From: Rosistilla ulvae
Lineage (GTDB): Bacteria > Planctomycetota > Planctomycetia > Pirellulales > Pirellulaceae
Reading direction: 5' to 3'
Length of the DNA stretch: 64,000 bases
Assembly: GCF_007741475.1 (NCBI RefSeq)
Contig: NZ_CP036261.1
Location: 4,651,798-4,715,797 of the forward strand
The notes under the pieces are model-generated. The model was not told the DNA's origin and searched no databases. It was given only the letters and a program-made list of their open reading frames with translations. Made by a program: the position numbers and the translations under genes. This document shows, piece after piece, positions 17,769 through 29,400 of this stretch (position 1 is its first letter; each line of letters starts with the position of its first letter).

Positions 17769-18260
17769 TTAGGTGCGCGAAGCAAACTGTTCGGCGTATT
17801 CGACGACCCATGCGTCGATCAGCCGCTCGAACTCGCTCAAATCGGCTTCCGTCAAATCGACGAAGTGGCTGCGATTGAAGACCTCTTTGTTCGACACGGT
17901 CCCTTTGCCTTTAAGTTCCAGGACCATGTACTCGTTCAGCGGCCGGATCGTCATCTCCAGTCGGCTGAAGCGATTCGTGCGTCGGCCACGCTCCATGCTC
18001 AGGTCGTCGCGACCACATGCGGCGCCCCAACCCTTTTCGCCGAACAGCGTCTCGGTTTGGAAGCCGGGAAAGTGGCTCGCGAGTTGGGCGACAGCCTTTT
18101 CGATCCGATCCGAAAGCGAGAGTCGGTAGGAGCTGTGCAGATGCCGCAGCTCCTCTTCGCTCATCGCTTCCTGTTTGGCGGCCGCCTGCTCGTGCAATCC
18201 TCGCTGGCGGCCACGTTGGATGGCCGCGTCGAGACGATTCGAGAAATCCTCACCGCTCAT
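17769..18260 (-). CDS. Uncharacterised protein coupled to the Tex-like gene
   Basis: 163 residues, cytoplasmic by appearance (no signal or membrane helix). I do not recognise a family. The N-terminus is charged and helical (GEDFSNRLDAAIQRGRQRGLHEQAAAKQEAMSEEELRHLHSSYR); the second half looks like a mixed alpha/beta domain (RFSRLEMTIRPLNEYMVLELKGKG, HFVDLTEADLSEFERLIDAWVVEYAEQF). Its ATG overlaps the stop of the Tex-like S1 gene in ATGA (18259-18262 region), implying joint translation and perhaps a shared role in RNA metabolism. The 3' end lies close to the insertion sequence but the frame appears complete. Confidence 0.75.
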   Translation of the reverse strand: MSGEDFSNRLDAAIQRGRQRGLHEQAAAKQEAMSEEELRHLHSSYRLSLSDRIEKAVAQLASHFPGFQTETLFGEKGWGAACGRDDLSMERGRRTNRFSRLEMTIRPLNEYMVLELKGKGTVSNKEVFNRSHFVDLTEADLSEFERLIDAWVVEYAEQFASRT

Positions 18261-21200
18261 CAGTTCCCCTTGTTGGCTTCGGCGTTGGCCGAAGCGTTCT
18301 CGTCGGCGGGGGACTTAGCGTTATCTACCTCTTTGGGCAGTTCGACGGTTTGTGGAGCAGCGGCTTCGGATTCCGGAGCCTTGTCGCTTGCGGGAGCCGT
18401 TGCTTCGGCAGCTGCAGGTGTGGCTGCGGCCGCTTCGCCGTCGGAATTTTTCGATTCCTTGGACGCTGCAGCAGCAGGTTTTACAGGCTCGGTTTTCTCT
18501 TGATAGAACTGCATCAAAGCGCCGAACGATCGCAACGGTTCTTCGCCCGTCTTCATCGAATCGGAGATCTGCTTCTCGGGTTCTTTGGAGCTGGTGACCG
18601 TAAACGTCCGTGGCTGAGGATTGCGTCCGCGTCCGCGATCATCTCGCCCGCGTCCACCACCATCGCGACCACCGCGTCCGCCACCATCTCGGCGCGGTCC
18701 GCCGCGTCCGGATTGATTCGATCGGTCGCCTTGACCACCACGACCGCCGCGACCCGATTGGCCGCCTTGGCCACCACGACCACCTTGGCTGGGACCGTTT
18801 CCAGCGGATGCTGGCTGACCGCCCCGGTTCCCCGCAGGCCGCGAACCACCCCGTTGCTGGCCACGATTTCCGTGGTCGCGTTGTCCACGCTCGCCATCGC
18901 GGCGAGCACGTGCATCGGCCGCAGCTTGCTCTTCCGCTGGCGACATTACCGACAGTGCGACGCGTCGGCGGCCCGATTCGATCGCCGTGACATAAGCGTT
19001 CACAACATCGCCCACTTGGACAACTTCGTGAGGATCTTCGACGAAGCCTTTCGACATCCGACTGACGTGGATCAGACCGCTGCAATCGGGTCCCAATTCA
19101 ACGAAGACGCCAAACTTGGCGACGCCGACGACAACCCCCGAAACGAGATCGCCCGGCTTCAGATTGTCCAATTTTGGAATCAAAGGCATCAATGCGACAG
19201 GTGCCAAATCGACCTTCGGTACCGAAAACGGTTCGCACAACCAGTGAACGATTTGGTTGACGCGATGGCGTCCGACCTGCCATTCCTTGATCACTTTGTC
19301 GACTTTGCTCCGTTCGGGCAGCGGATGCTTTGGCATCGGCAACGCCTCGGCCACCGCGACAACGGGCGGCACGGCATCGGTCTTCTCGGCGAATCCTTCG
19401 ACCGCCAAACCATCTGCGTCGGCTGCGGTTTCGCCCTCCGCAGGTGCTGTTTCGCTTTCAGCATCGGCAGGCGTTTCAGCCGTTTCGGCAGCGGCATCAC
19501 CCTCTGCGGCGGCTTCGTTTTCGCTGGTCGCCGGATCGGCGGCGGGGTGCGTGTCGACAGCGGTCTCGGCATTTGGTTCCGATTCCTCGCTGGCTTGTTC
19601 GGCCGCAGGTTCGTCGCTCGGTTGGCTGTCGGCCTCGGGCAACGAGAAACCTTCCGCGTCGGCTTCATCCGCATCGCCTGTCGCGACACCGATGACATCG
19701 ACTGGGGCGGGTTCTTCGCTGGCCACTTCGGCGACCGGAGCGACCTCATAATTTGGCGGCTGATATCCGGGAGGTGCCGATTCGGGCATCGGGATATCGA
19801 CAGCATTGCACAGCTTTTCCGCCAAACCGTAGTCGTCTGGATGAATCAAAGTTGCGTCGAACGCCTGCGATCCGCCAAAGACTCGCAGGAACGGGACCAT
19901 CTGCCGACGATCGGCTTCGGACAATTCGCCCAGTTCGGTCAATTGGTCGCGCGAGGTGAACAATTCCTCGCGGCGTCGGAGATCGATTGCCTTGGCAAAT
20001 TCGCGCGTCACGCCGGGCAGCTGGGTCAGCCATCCGATGTCGTCGCTGTTCAGATCAGCTCCCTTGGCCGCGATCCCACTGGTCATCACGCTCAGCAGCG
20101 ATTTCGCCAGCGCGGGCTCATCGAGTTCGCGTTGGTAGGATGCCAACCGCAATCGCGGATAATCGATCTTGGTGTAAGCGGAGATCGGATCGAGCAACTG
20201 CATACCGATCCAAGCGGCGGCGCGGAAACGCCGCGGCGTTTGACGAAGCACCGGATCGCTGGCATCGGCCGATGCGAACAGATCGGCACCCGATCGATCC
20301 GCCAAGGTCCAGTGCAAGCTGCCCGCTTGGGTTTGCTTTAACAGTTCGGTCAACGCGATCAAGCAATTGCGACGCGCCGGTCCATTGCTGATAACGATCT
20401 TGTCGACATGGTACTGATGACACAGTTCGCCAAGCTTGGTGACCATCTGTTCGCGCATCGTCTTGGACAACTGGCACGGCACGTCTTCGGTGTGCAACAG
20501 TTGCCCGTTGCCGTCGAGAACAGCCAAGGCGGCAGTCCGCGGGCCGACGGCGTCGATAGCGATCAGACCGCGAGCGGTGGTTGGTTCTCGAAGCACCAGA
20601 TCGCGGAAGCTGTCAGCGATCACATCGACCAGACGTTCCGCAGCGTAATCGAGCTGGCGATCCCAGAAGGCTTCTTCGGCAGCGGCACACAGCGATGCTT
20701 CGGCAGCAACCGTTGCGGCGACCAATTGGTCCGCAAAGTGAGGGTTCAATCGAGCGACCGATTTCTGCAATTGCTGCATCAATTCGCCGCGGTTGTAATC
20801 GAACGACGCCTCGACGACGCTGGAACGAAGGCCGCGAGCCAACATCAGAATTTGGAACGCCGACAATTTGTTCGGTGCAAACTTTTTGTTCGCCAATGGC
20901 TCCAGAACTCCCACCAACCAACGGCGCCGCCGTTGACGTGGAGATACCTTTTTCTTGGCCCGCTTGGCGGCATCCTGCTGCTTCGCTTTGGTCGACGAAT
21001 CCCCCTTGGATCCCTTCTTTTTCTTGGCTGGCGCGTCCTTGGACCAAGTTTCCAAAGGAACGGCATCCGCATCGGGTGCTTTGGCTTCCCCATTGACCAC
21101 GGCGGCTTCCGGTTCGCCATCCGCTTGCGCCGGGGTAGCTTGAGCGTCGGCAGTCGCGTCGGCCACGCTACTCTCTTCATTTGGCGCCGGCTGGGTGTCG

Positions 21201-22066
21201 GCAGCAACTGGTGCTGCTTCGGTCGATTCGGCTTGCGCCGTCTCTGCAGCGGCATTGGTCGCTTCAGTGGAATCCGTTGCGGCCGGTTCGGCTGCCTTGG
21301 CCGCCGCTTCGTCTACCGCAGGCGTTTCGGTTGTAGCGGCTTCAGTTGCGACAACGGCATCGCTTGACGTCGTCGCATCGGCCACCGGCGTTGCCGTTTC
21401 GCTGGCCTGAGCTCCAGCGGCAGGGCTGACGCTTCCAGGTTGGCTCGGCTTGGCTTCATCGACTTCCTTGGCCGGTTCCTCCGATTCGCCGTGTGGATCG
21501 AAGACCTTGCCGACCTTGATCTTGGCGTTTCGCATCAGCCAACTGGTAGCGATGCCAATCAGTTCTTGATTGTTGGGCAGCTCGCGTTGCAACGTTTCTT
21601 CGAAACGGCTGACCGCTGCGCTCGCTTTGTTCTCTTCTGTCCCCAGCAATTCGGTCGCGATCGCTTGAAGATCCGCGGAATCGTTCTCTTGCGGGTTGAG
21701 AACACGAATCACCAACCGCGACGCATCGTCCAGGACGCTGTTGCGATTGCGAATCAGACGGGTCAGGCGATCGAAGTGGCGTCCCGAATCGGCCATCCGA
21801 ATCGCTTTATCCAAAGCGGTATCGACACAGACCGAACGTTCGGCCAGCTGGCGCAGTTCCGCGCGACGTTCCTCGATCGACTGTTCTCGCGAAACCGCAC
21901 CGTGCAACAACCACAGAGCATTTTCGGACAGTCCGTTCAATTCATCGCGGCGGTAGCGTGCCAAAAACGGCGGCAGGTAGCCTTGGCGAATCAGTGGTAA
22001 AGCAATCTTCAAGCTTGCGGCATCGCACCCGGTCTCGCGTGCGATGGCTTCAATTTCAACAGTCAT
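18260..22066 (-). CDS. Tex-like S1 RNA-binding protein with acidic linkers and RGG tail
   Basis: 1,268 residues from MTVEIEAIARETG. Order: Tex-like helical N-terminus (about 1-190), a low-complexity Ala/Glu/Thr/Pro acidic linker (190-370) ending in a Lys/Arg patch (AKKKKGSKG, KVSPRQRRRR), a YqgF-like RNase H fold (starting near RGLIAIDAVGPRTAAL, ~497), a helix-hairpin-helix (WLTQLPGVTREFAKAIDLRR, ~675-700), a second acidic linker (770-900), an S1 domain (~965-1040: GDLVSGVVVGVAKFGVFVELGPDCSGLIHVSRMS), and an Arg/Gly-rich RGG tail (~1050-1150). Normal Tex is about 770 residues with no such linkers. Probably a transcription or RNA-metabolism factor. An ATG at 22081 is an alternative start. Confidence 0.85.
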   Translation of the reverse strand: MTVEIEAIARETGCDAASLKIALPLIRQGYLPPFLARYRRDELNGLSENALWLLHGAVSREQSIEERRAELRQLAERSVCVDTALDKAIRMADSGRHFDRLTRLIRNRNSVLDDASRLVIRVLNPQENDSADLQAIATELLGTEENKASAAVSRFEETLQRELPNNQELIGIATSWLMRNAKIKVGKVFDPHGESEEPAKEVDEAKPSQPGSVSPAAGAQASETATPVADATTSSDAVVATEAATTETPAVDEAAAKAAEPAATDSTEATNAAAETAQAESTEAAPVAADTQPAPNEESSVADATADAQATPAQADGEPEAAVVNGEAKAPDADAVPLETWSKDAPAKKKKGSKGDSSTKAKQQDAAKRAKKKVSPRQRRRRWLVGVLEPLANKKFAPNKLSAFQILMLARGLRSSVVEASFDYNRGELMQQLQKSVARLNPHFADQLVAATVAAEASLCAAAEEAFWDRQLDYAAERLVDVIADSFRDLVLREPTTARGLIAIDAVGPRTAALAVLDGNGQLLHTEDVPCQLSKTMREQMVTKLGELCHQYHVDKIVISNGPARRNCLIALTELLKQTQAGSLHWTLADRSGADLFASADASDPVLRQTPRRFRAAAWIGMQLLDPISAYTKIDYPRLRLASYQRELDEPALAKSLLSVMTSGIAAKGADLNSDDIGWLTQLPGVTREFAKAIDLRRREELFTSRDQLTELGELSEADRRQMVPFLRVFGGSQAFDATLIHPDDYGLAEKLCNAVDIPMPESAPPGYQPPNYEVAPVAEVASEEPAPVDVIGVATGDADEADAEGFSLPEADSQPSDEPAAEQASEESEPNAETAVDTHPAADPATSENEAAAEGDAAAETAETPADAESETAPAEGETAADADGLAVEGFAEKTDAVPPVVAVAEALPMPKHPLPERSKVDKVIKEWQVGRHRVNQIVHWLCEPFSVPKVDLAPVALMPLIPKLDNLKPGDLVSGVVVGVAKFGVFVELGPDCSGLIHVSRMSKGFVEDPHEVVQVGDVVNAYVTAIESGRRRVALSVMSPAEEQAAADARARRDGERGQRDHGNRGQQRGGSRPAGNRGGQPASAGNGPSQGGRGGQGGQSGRGGRGGQGDRSNQSGRGGPRRDGGGRGGRDGGGRGRDDRGRGRNPQPRTFTVTSSKEPEKQISDSMKTGEEPLRSFGALMQFYQEKTEPVKPAAAASKESKNSDGEAAAATPAAAEATAPASDKAPESEAAAPQTVELPKEVDNAKSPADENASANAEANKGN

Positions 22067-22271
22067 GCCTAAGAGGCTCATATGGGGCGTGTGGCGGGGC
22101 CCTTCGCCACGGGGGAGGTGCATCAACCAAAGGGATTGAAAATCAATCCATCAAGTGGGCTTCTAAAGAGCTTTCGGAATCTAGGGTTTCGATCGCCGAA
22201 TGTCAACCGATCAACCCGAATTGGCCCCCGTTTGTTTCGATCCAAACGTGGGGTGCGGAGACGCAGGCGCT

Positions 22272-23573
22272 TTAGGCATTCTTAAATTCGAGACCACGCA
22301 TCGTCGATGTGCCGCTGGCGAACTGATCGACCGGAAGGCCTTGGTCCTGCAACAGGCTGACGTAAAGATTTGGCAGCGGGTAGTTGTTTTTCGTGTCGAA
22401 CGCCAAGTGTTGTCCGTGTCGGAAGCCACCGCCAGCCAACAGCACCGGCATGTTCTGGTTGCTGTGATTCGACGCGTTGCCAAGGTTGCTGGTTAACAAT
22501 ACCGAGGTTTGGTCCAACAGCGAATTGCCTTGATCGTCGGTCTGTCCCAACGAGCGGAGGAAATCGCCCCAAGCCGCGATGATCGCGGTTTCGACGACCG
22601 CCAGTTGCTCCAGCTTTTCTTCGTCCAAGCCGTGGTGGCTGAGCGAGTGGTAGCCTTCTTCGACGCCGGGCAACGGTACGACGCCGCCGCTGCCGCCGAG
22701 ATGGTAGACGATATAACGCGTCGAATCGGTCTCCAGAGCCATCCGAATCATATCGCTCATCAATCGCTGACGGCCGACAAAGTCGTTGCCGTTGCCGATA
22801 TCGATGGGGCGTTTCGCGTCGACTTTTGGCTTCGGACGCAGCGCCCATTCCTCCGACGCCGCCATGCGAAGCTCGAGATCGCGGACGCTTGTGAAATAGG
22901 CATCCATGCGGTCGCGATCCGACGCTCCCAGCGAATTCGACAATCGCTTGGCATCGTCCGACACGAGGTCCATGATGCTGCGGCCCTCGCGAACTCGCTG
23001 GGCTTGTTGGTCGCGAGCGGCCGGCGAATCGTCGACAAACAACTGGTCGAACAGCCGCGAGGGGCGGTCTTGCGCCGGGATCATCGATCCGTTGTCGGTG
23101 TACGACGGGCTATTGCTGCCGCTGCTGCTGAGCACCAACGATGGGAATCGCGTCTCGCCGCCGAGATGCTTGGCCATGTATTGGTCCAGCGAGATCGAGT
23201 TCCGACCGCCGCCGCTGGCACCGACGTTGCGAGCCGTCAAGATGCTCGCTTCAGCTTTGTGCCCGCCGCCGACCCCAGGGTGCGAACTTCCCGAGATCAC
23301 GGTGTACGACGAACGCAGGTCTTCGATCGGTTTCAGGTAGCGGCTCGGCTTAAACTCCTTGCCCGCTTCGGCTGGATTCAGGTTGGGGCCATGCAGTCCC
23401 AGTCCCAGCGTCATCGCGACGAAGCGTTTGGGCGGACCTTGGTTTGTCGTTGGATCGGCAAACGCCGACTGCATCGCTGACAGATGGGGAATCGCCAGGG
23501 AGACGCCGGTGCCGCGCAACATCGTTCGGCGGGGCAAGCGTTTGCGAAAATTGAACTCGATCGATGAAAACAT
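22272..23573 (-). CDS. DUF1552 protein
   Basis: 433 residues. A Tat-like start ([19 protein letters not shown]) suggests export through the twin-arginine system. Family signatures: [62 protein letters not shown] and [19 protein letters not shown]1552 proteins are a planctomycete/verrucomicrobial family related to DUF1501 and the alkaline-phosphatase fold; no activity is established. It lies 28 bases after the DUF1592-type gene on the same strand, the usual pairing. The product is probably periplasmic and works with its neighbour. Confidence 0.92.
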   Translation of the reverse strand: MFSSIEFNFRKRLPRRTMLRGTGVSLAIPHLSAMQSAFADPTTNQGPPKRFVAMTLGLGLHGPNLNPAEAGKEFKPSRYLKPIEDLRSSYTVISGSSHPGVGGGHKAEASILTARNVGASGGGRNSISLDQYMAKHLGGETRFPSLVLSSSGSNSPSYTDNGSMIPAQDRPSRLFDQLFVDDSPAARDQQAQRVREGRSIMDLVSDDAKRLSNSLGASDRDRMDAYFTSVRDLELRMAASEEWALRPKPKVDAKRPIDIGNGNDFVGRQRLMSDMIRMALETDSTRYIVYHLGGSGGVVPLPGVEEGYHSLSHHGLDEEKLEQLAVVETAIIAAWGDFLRSLGQTDDQGNSLLDQTSVLLTSNLGNASNHSNQNMPVLLAGGGFRHGQHLAFDTKNNYPLPNLYVSLLQDQGLPVDQFASGTSTMRGLEFKNA

Positions 23574-23601
23574 CTTGATTCTGCCTCGGGGTCAACGTGC
23601 G

Positions 23602-25974
23602 TTATTTGTTTAGAAACAAGGGGCTGGTGATCGTCGCTTCGATCAGCGAACGGAATCCATATCCGCTGTCGGCGGTCTGTTGAACGATCTGGTCGACAGC
23701 TTCGCGATCTGCGAATCGCGGATGTGCTCCGGTGCCGAAAGCGATCAATTTACCAACCACATTGGCTGCCAATCGTTCTGGATTTTCGAGCACCAATTCT
23801 TGGAAACTCTGCAAATCCTTGAACTCCCGTCCGTCGGGCATCGTGAATCCGGCATCGATCGGCGGCATCTTGTTCTTTTTGCGTGGGTTTCCGTATTTGG
23901 TTCGCCAGCGGCCCGAGGGATCGAAGTTCTCAAGCGCGAAGCCGGGTGGATCGATATCGCGGTGACACGACGCACAGGATGCGTCGGAGGTGTGTTTTGC
24001 TAACAGTTCGCGAATCGATTTCGCTCCCCGCACGTCCGGTTCGATCGCGGGAATGCTCTCCGGCGGCGGTGGGATTTCGCGGCCCAACAATCGCTCCGAA
24101 ACCCAGACTCCACGGATCACCGGCGAGGTTGTCGTGCCGTTGGCGGTCACTTTCATAATCGATCCGTGCGTCAGAAGTCCACCGCGATGAACCTCTGGCT
24201 TCAACGCAACTCGCTCCAACACATCCCCTTTGACTCCATCGATCTTGTAGTAACGGGCCAGGCGGCTGTTGAGGAACGTGAAGTCGGAATCGATGATCAA
24301 CCCGATCGGCAGGTCTTCTCGCAGCATCTCTTCGAGATAACGATGGGTTTCGTCGAGCATCGATTGCTGCACGATGACATCGAAGCCGGGGTAGAGCCTG
24401 CGGTCGGGTTCGGTGAAATCGATCAAGTGCAGATCGAGCCATTGGTCGGCGAGGTCGCGGATGAATTGTCGGCCACCGGGGCCCTCCAACAAGCGATCGA
24501 TCTGCTGCAGCAGAACCTCGCGATTCCGCAGCTTGCCCGCTGCCGCCAGCTTCATCAGTTCCACATCGGGGCTCGAACCCTGCAGCATATAACTGAGCCG
24601 CGTTGCGATCGCATGATCGTCCAAACGCCCCGGCTGTTCCTGGAAGTAGAGAAAACGGGGCGAGCAGAGGAGCGCGCGATACCCGGTCTTTAATGCCTCG
24701 ATCGGATCGCCCGAATCATCCAGCGTTTGGTGTGCCATCTGGACGTAAGGGACTACATCCTCCCAAGGAACGGGGCGACGGAACGCGCGGCGAGCGAACA
24801 GAGCCATCAGCCGTCCGATCTCTTTTTTGGGATCGTCCAGCTTAAGTTCGGCTTTCGCCGGATCTTGGTTGGTTTTTACGGCGTGTTTGCCAAACAGAAA
24901 CTGTTGCACCTGGGCGTCGTCGGCGTGGGGATGGAAGCGTTCGACCTCGATCCAATCGATCGCGACGCCCGGGACGTCCTGTGGTCCCCCTTCGCCGGTA
25001 CCGATCTGGCCATTTGCAAACCGCCCCGCCTTGAGCGTTAGGTCGCCGGGACGAATCTCCAACATATCCCCTTTGTTCAACCAAGCTTCGACGGTCGTCT
25101 CCTTGGGATCTTCGGTCGCTTCGAACGCGCCGACCCACGCCAACAAGGGAGCGCTGGAAACGTTGCGGCCGCTGCGAATCGTGCACCAAACGCCGCCATT
25201 GCTCGGCGATTTTAATGCCGACGCACGAACGGTGAACCGGTACCAACCGTCCTGTTTTGCGGTGGTCGCGGGGATCCGACCGTAATAAATGACCCGCCCG
25301 CTCCAAACGACAGCCTTGCCGTCGATAAGTTCCGGTTCGCGAGTCCGCGATTTGGGTCTGGTGCGGACAATTTTTTCAGCTGGCAAGCGTTTTTTCCATT
25401 CGTCCGGCGGCGTCGTTGCGCGGCGGAAGGCTTCGTCCAACGCGAGGTCGACAACTCGCAGATGCTGTTCCAGCTGGAAATGCGACATCGACTGCGATTC
25501 GACGATGTTCGTGAAGCCTTGCGTCCGCTGTTCGTCGGCCATCGCAAGAGTCAGCGGCAGATCGATCCCCAGCAGGTCGTGCAGGGAGCGTTCCAATTGC
25601 AGATTGGTCAGCTGACGGACTGGGACGCGGCCGTTCCGCTTCGCCGAGGCGTTTTGCTGGTCGCGAATCCAACCGCCCAACGCTTTCACAAACTCTGCGG
25701 CGTGATCCGCCTCGACATCGGCATCCTCGGGAGGGGGCATCTCGCCAGCATGTACCCGTTCGATGATCCGCACCCAGCGGTTGGCCAGCCCGGTCGTCTC
25801 GACCGAACGCTGCAGCGATTGCAGATCCAACCCCGCCTCGGCGTTGTCAGGACTGTGGCAATCCACGCAATGAGCGGTGAGGAATTGATCGATCGCCGGT
25901 GGGAGAGCGGCCGACAAGCATGGGCCTGTCAACAAACCAATCAACAGCGCGACGAGTGGACGTGGAGAGACCAT
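23602..25974 (-). CDS. DUF1592/DUF1588/DUF1585 protein with N-terminal cytochrome-like domain
   Basis: 790 residues from [15 protein letters not shown], with a signal peptide. The mature N-terminus has a c-type-cytochrome-like CVDCH motif (about residue 41), then the DUF1587 segment ([21 protein letters not shown]), a carbohydrate-binding-like insert ([14 protein letters not shown]), the DUF1592 core ([29 protein letters not shown]), DUF1588 ([22 protein letters not shown], then [20 protein letters not shown], a second CxxCH), and a C-terminal DUF1585 region. Two CxxCH motifs suggest two haems. It is first in a two-gene unit with DUF1552. The physiological role of these paired families is unknown. 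Upstream ATG at 26055 is less likely. Confidence 0.9.
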   Translation of the reverse strand: MVSPRPLVALLIGLLTGPCLSAALPPAIDQFLTAHCVDCHSPDNAEAGLDLQSLQRSVETTGLANRWVRIIERVHAGEMPPPEDADVEADHAAEFVKALGGWIRDQQNASAKRNGRVPVRQLTNLQLERSLHDLLGIDLPLTLAMADEQRTQGFTNIVESQSMSHFQLEQHLRVVDLALDEAFRRATTPPDEWKKRLPAEKIVRTRPKSRTREPELIDGKAVVWSGRVIYYGRIPATTAKQDGWYRFTVRASALKSPSNGGVWCTIRSGRNVSSAPLLAWVGAFEATEDPKETTVEAWLNKGDMLEIRPGDLTLKAGRFANGQIGTGEGGPQDVPGVAIDWIEVERFHPHADDAQVQQFLFGKHAVKTNQDPAKAELKLDDPKKEIGRLMALFARRAFRRPVPWEDVVPYVQMAHQTLDDSGDPIEALKTGYRALLCSPRFLYFQEQPGRLDDHAIATRLSYMLQGSSPDVELMKLAAAGKLRNREVLLQQIDRLLEGPGGRQFIRDLADQWLDLHLIDFTEPDRRLYPGFDVIVQQSMLDETHRYLEEMLREDLPIGLIIDSDFTFLNSRLARYYKIDGVKGDVLERVALKPEVHRGGLLTHGSIMKVTANGTTTSPVIRGVWVSERLLGREIPPPPESIPAIEPDVRGAKSIRELLAKHTSDASCASCHRDIDPPGFALENFDPSGRWRTKYGNPRKKNKMPPIDAGFTMPDGREFKDLQSFQELVLENPERLAANVVGKLIAFGTGAHPRFADREAVDQIVQQTADSGYGFRSLIEATITSPLFLNK

Positions 25975-26489
25975 TTCGATACCAGGTGAAACGAACGATT
26001 GCAAAAGGCGGGGGGGATAGACGCATATCTCCAGATAGAACGAGCGTCCGATCAAAATGTTGCGTGGGGCTGAGTTGCATTATACCCATACCAACGATTC
26101 CAGAAACCACAAAACCGCACGTCGCTCTGGGCGAATACCGCTGGCTGTCGACCGATACCTCGAATGGAAAATGTGACATACCCCGCCATGTCGCCCCACG
26201 ACGCGAAATTTCTCAAAATTTAGCAGGCGGATCGAGAACGTTTTGTCCGGCCCTAAACCCCGCCAGTTGCGGGGCCAAGCCGCCGTGCGCTTCAGCAGAG
26301 TCAAAATAAGTTCCAAAAAATTTGGATACAAACGGCGCGCGGGAATTGTTTGTCGGCTGCAGACGGGTAACCTACCCCCAACCACCCGAGCCCACCCATC
26401 CGGCGCACACGCACCGGCCGGACAGCAGGGTGTCATCTCAAACCAGGCAAACACCCCGACGGCGAGATTCGGACTGAAATCGAGCTCCA
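25975..26489. other. Divergent intergenic region with GC-rich hairpins
   Basis: About 515 bases between the DUF1592 gene and the dockerin surface protein, which are divergent, so both promoters should lie here. A CCCCGC..GCGGGG hairpin occurs around 26257-26275. Near 26320-26460 there are several short C-rich and CCGG-containing runs. I looked for a c-di-GMP riboswitch and did not find its conserved core. No gene is supported. Confidence 0.5.
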
Positions 26490-29400
26490 ATGCAACGGCT
26501 GGGGCGTTCCACGATCCAAGGCGGCAAAGCGATTATGTTTCAGAGGGAATCTGGCGTAAGGCGATCGAAGTGCAATGCGCGGCGACAACGTCAAAACGGA
26601 CTTGAGCGACTGGAATCAAGGGCACTACTGGCTGGCGATGCGCTCCTTGAATTGAAGCTGCAGGTGACCCAAGACGGCCAATCGATCCTGGATTCGCAGC
26701 GACAGTTTGCGGTTGCGGTCGGGGATCGGTTCGATCTGGAATTGCAATACGACGACCAGCGGCAGGGGTTTTTGGAGAATGTTGCGCTAGGTGCGTTTAC
26801 CGTCTACGCCGATATCCTTGCCGAAAATGCACACGCCTATCGCCCCGTGCTCAGCGAAACCCAGATCCTCTCGCTCGGTGAAAATTTGATGGATGCCGAT
26901 GGAGGATCGATTCAATTGATCGGAAACGGCCGCACCGCAACGATCCCATTCTCTCCAAACGGTGGAACTACGCCCTCGTTGTTTCTCGGCATGGAACAGG
27001 CGATCAAATATGCCATCGAGTCGCCCGAAGGGCTCGATATGGGCCCCGATTCGGTGACGGTGTTTCAGACCGGTCGCGAACCACGCAACGCCAACGGCGA
27101 CGTCGGTTCGGGCGATCCATTTGATTTGATCGTTCGGTTTGTCGGCGAAGACTACAAGTTCGTCGACGCCCCCAACCTCAGCATCGACACGTCGGGGCTC
27201 ACGATGATTGACAACGGACCGTTTCCATCGGCGGAAGTCCGCGAGATTCCCATTTTTTCCGACCCAGAATCCGAAACGGTCAACCCGCAAGCCTTCCTGT
27301 ACAATCTGGATGCGCGCAGCGCAACGCTCAACAACCAGATCATCTATGGCAGCCTGAGTTCGGGCGCATTCGACCCAACATCCATCGAAGTCTTCGATGA
27401 ACTGGGGGGAACCGGTCCGCTGCAATCGAACGGTTTGCGAGATGTCGCGGCCAATATTTTCGGCGTCGGTACCCCGGCTTACTTCGATTTCATCTCTTCG
27501 ATTTCAGACGTCGAGGTGTTCAGTATCGAACTCGAAGCAATCGCAGCCTCTAAAAACGTGAACTTCACCCTCGACCCCGCCGACGGCGACCGGAACGAGC
27601 TGTCGGTGTATGGCATCGACGTTGCGTTGACACCCGACCAAGTCTTGATCGATCTAGTGAATGATCCCGCCACTCCCGAAGACGATCGATACGGGATGGC
27701 ATTTGGAACGATCGTGGAAAGACCGTCGGTGATCGTTGCTCCCATCTCCGGCTTGCAGACCAGCGAATCGGGAGATTCCCAAACCTTTGCGATCTCGTTG
27801 GGGTCACTCCCCTTATCCGATGTGGTGATCGATCTGTCCAGTTCGCACCCCGCCGAAGGGAGCCTCTCTCACACGCAGATCACACTGACTCCCGAAAACG
27901 CAACGACGCCACAGATCATCACCGTCACCGGCGTCGACGATTCGATCGACGATGGAGATGTTAGCTATACGATCATCACCAACGCGATCGTCAGCGCCGA
28001 TCCGTTTTATCACGGCTTGAATCCCGACGACGTTGCGTTGGTCAACGTCGACGATGACCATTGGGGGATAAACGTCTCGCCCGCGTCGGGGCTGACCACT
28101 TCCGAATCGGGAGACAGCGACACGATTGCTGTTGTTTTGGAATCTCAACCGACAGCCGATGTCAGCATTGAATTGAGCGTCGCCCAATCCGACGAAGCGT
28201 CGTTGTCGACCAGCGGATTGACATTTAATTCCAGCAATTGGAACGTCCCGCAAGTTGTTACCGTCACAGGCCGAAACGACGATGTCGACGATGGGGATGC
28301 ACTTTTTACGGTGATCACACACCCCGCGGTCAGCGCCGATCCGCAGTACCATCAAACCGATCCCCACGACATCACTGGCGTCAATGTCGACGATGACGTC
28401 GCCGGAATCAGCGTCTCTCCCACCTCGGGATTGCTGACTTCCGAAGCGGGGCAAAGCGATTCGTTTCAGATCGTGTTGGATTCCCAACCGCTTGCCGCCG
28501 TCAACATCCCGCTGTCGATTTCCGACGCCAGCGAAGCGAACCTATCGACATCCGAATTGATTTTCACCCCCGAAAACTGGGATACACCGCAGACCGTTAC
28601 TGCGACCGGTATCAACGACGATCTCGCCGATGGCGACACCAGCTTTACGATCCTCACCAGCGCAGCACGCAGCAACGATTCCCGCTACGACGGCATCAAT
28701 GCCTTGGACGTCACCGCCACCAACCAGGACGATGACGTGGCCGGTCTCATCTACAGCGGCGTGAATTCGCTTGTCGTCGACGAAGCCGGAACGCTGACGG
28801 CATCGTTTTCGATCGGTCTGTCGGCGATTCCATCGGCCCCCGTCACGCTGAACCTTTCATTGAACGATCCGAGCGAAGTGAGTTTGTCGCAAACATCGAT
28901 CGTCTTCACCCCCGAAAACGGAATCCAACCGATTACCGTCGACATCGCCGGCCTGGACGATCGATACGATGACGGCGATGCGGTGGTAACGATCATCACT
29001 TCGACACTGACCGGCGATCCTCGTTTCGCCGGCTTCGATCCGGCGAACATAACGATCACCAATCTCGATGACGACACCGCCGGCATCACCGTCGACGTCC
29101 CCAACACTCCAACGACAACCGAATCGGGCGACTCGTTTACATTCACCGTCGCGCTGAACACGATCCCCACCGGAACGGTGACGATCCCCATCGCGTCATC
29201 CAATACGGGAGAAGCGACCGTCGACCAGGCCTCCTTGATCTTCACCCCCGGCAATGCGTTGACGCCCCAAACGGTGACGGTTCGCGGCGTCGATGACGCC
29301 GTGCTCGACAACGACCAACCGCTGAACATTCTGTTAGGCGATGCAATCTCGACCGATCCAAATTATCAGATGGCTATCGATACCATCGCGGCGACAAACT

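Noticed and set aside
18017-20341. Long open frame (774 residues) on the plus strand
   Set aside because: It is antisense to the low-complexity parts of the Tex-like gene; the composition (Arg/Phe/Gly-rich) is a by-product of the GC-biased codons of the opposite strand.
26100-26480. c-di-GMP riboswitch upstream of the surface protein
   Set aside because: The conserved core and tetraloop receptor could not be found; only generic GC-rich hairpins are present.
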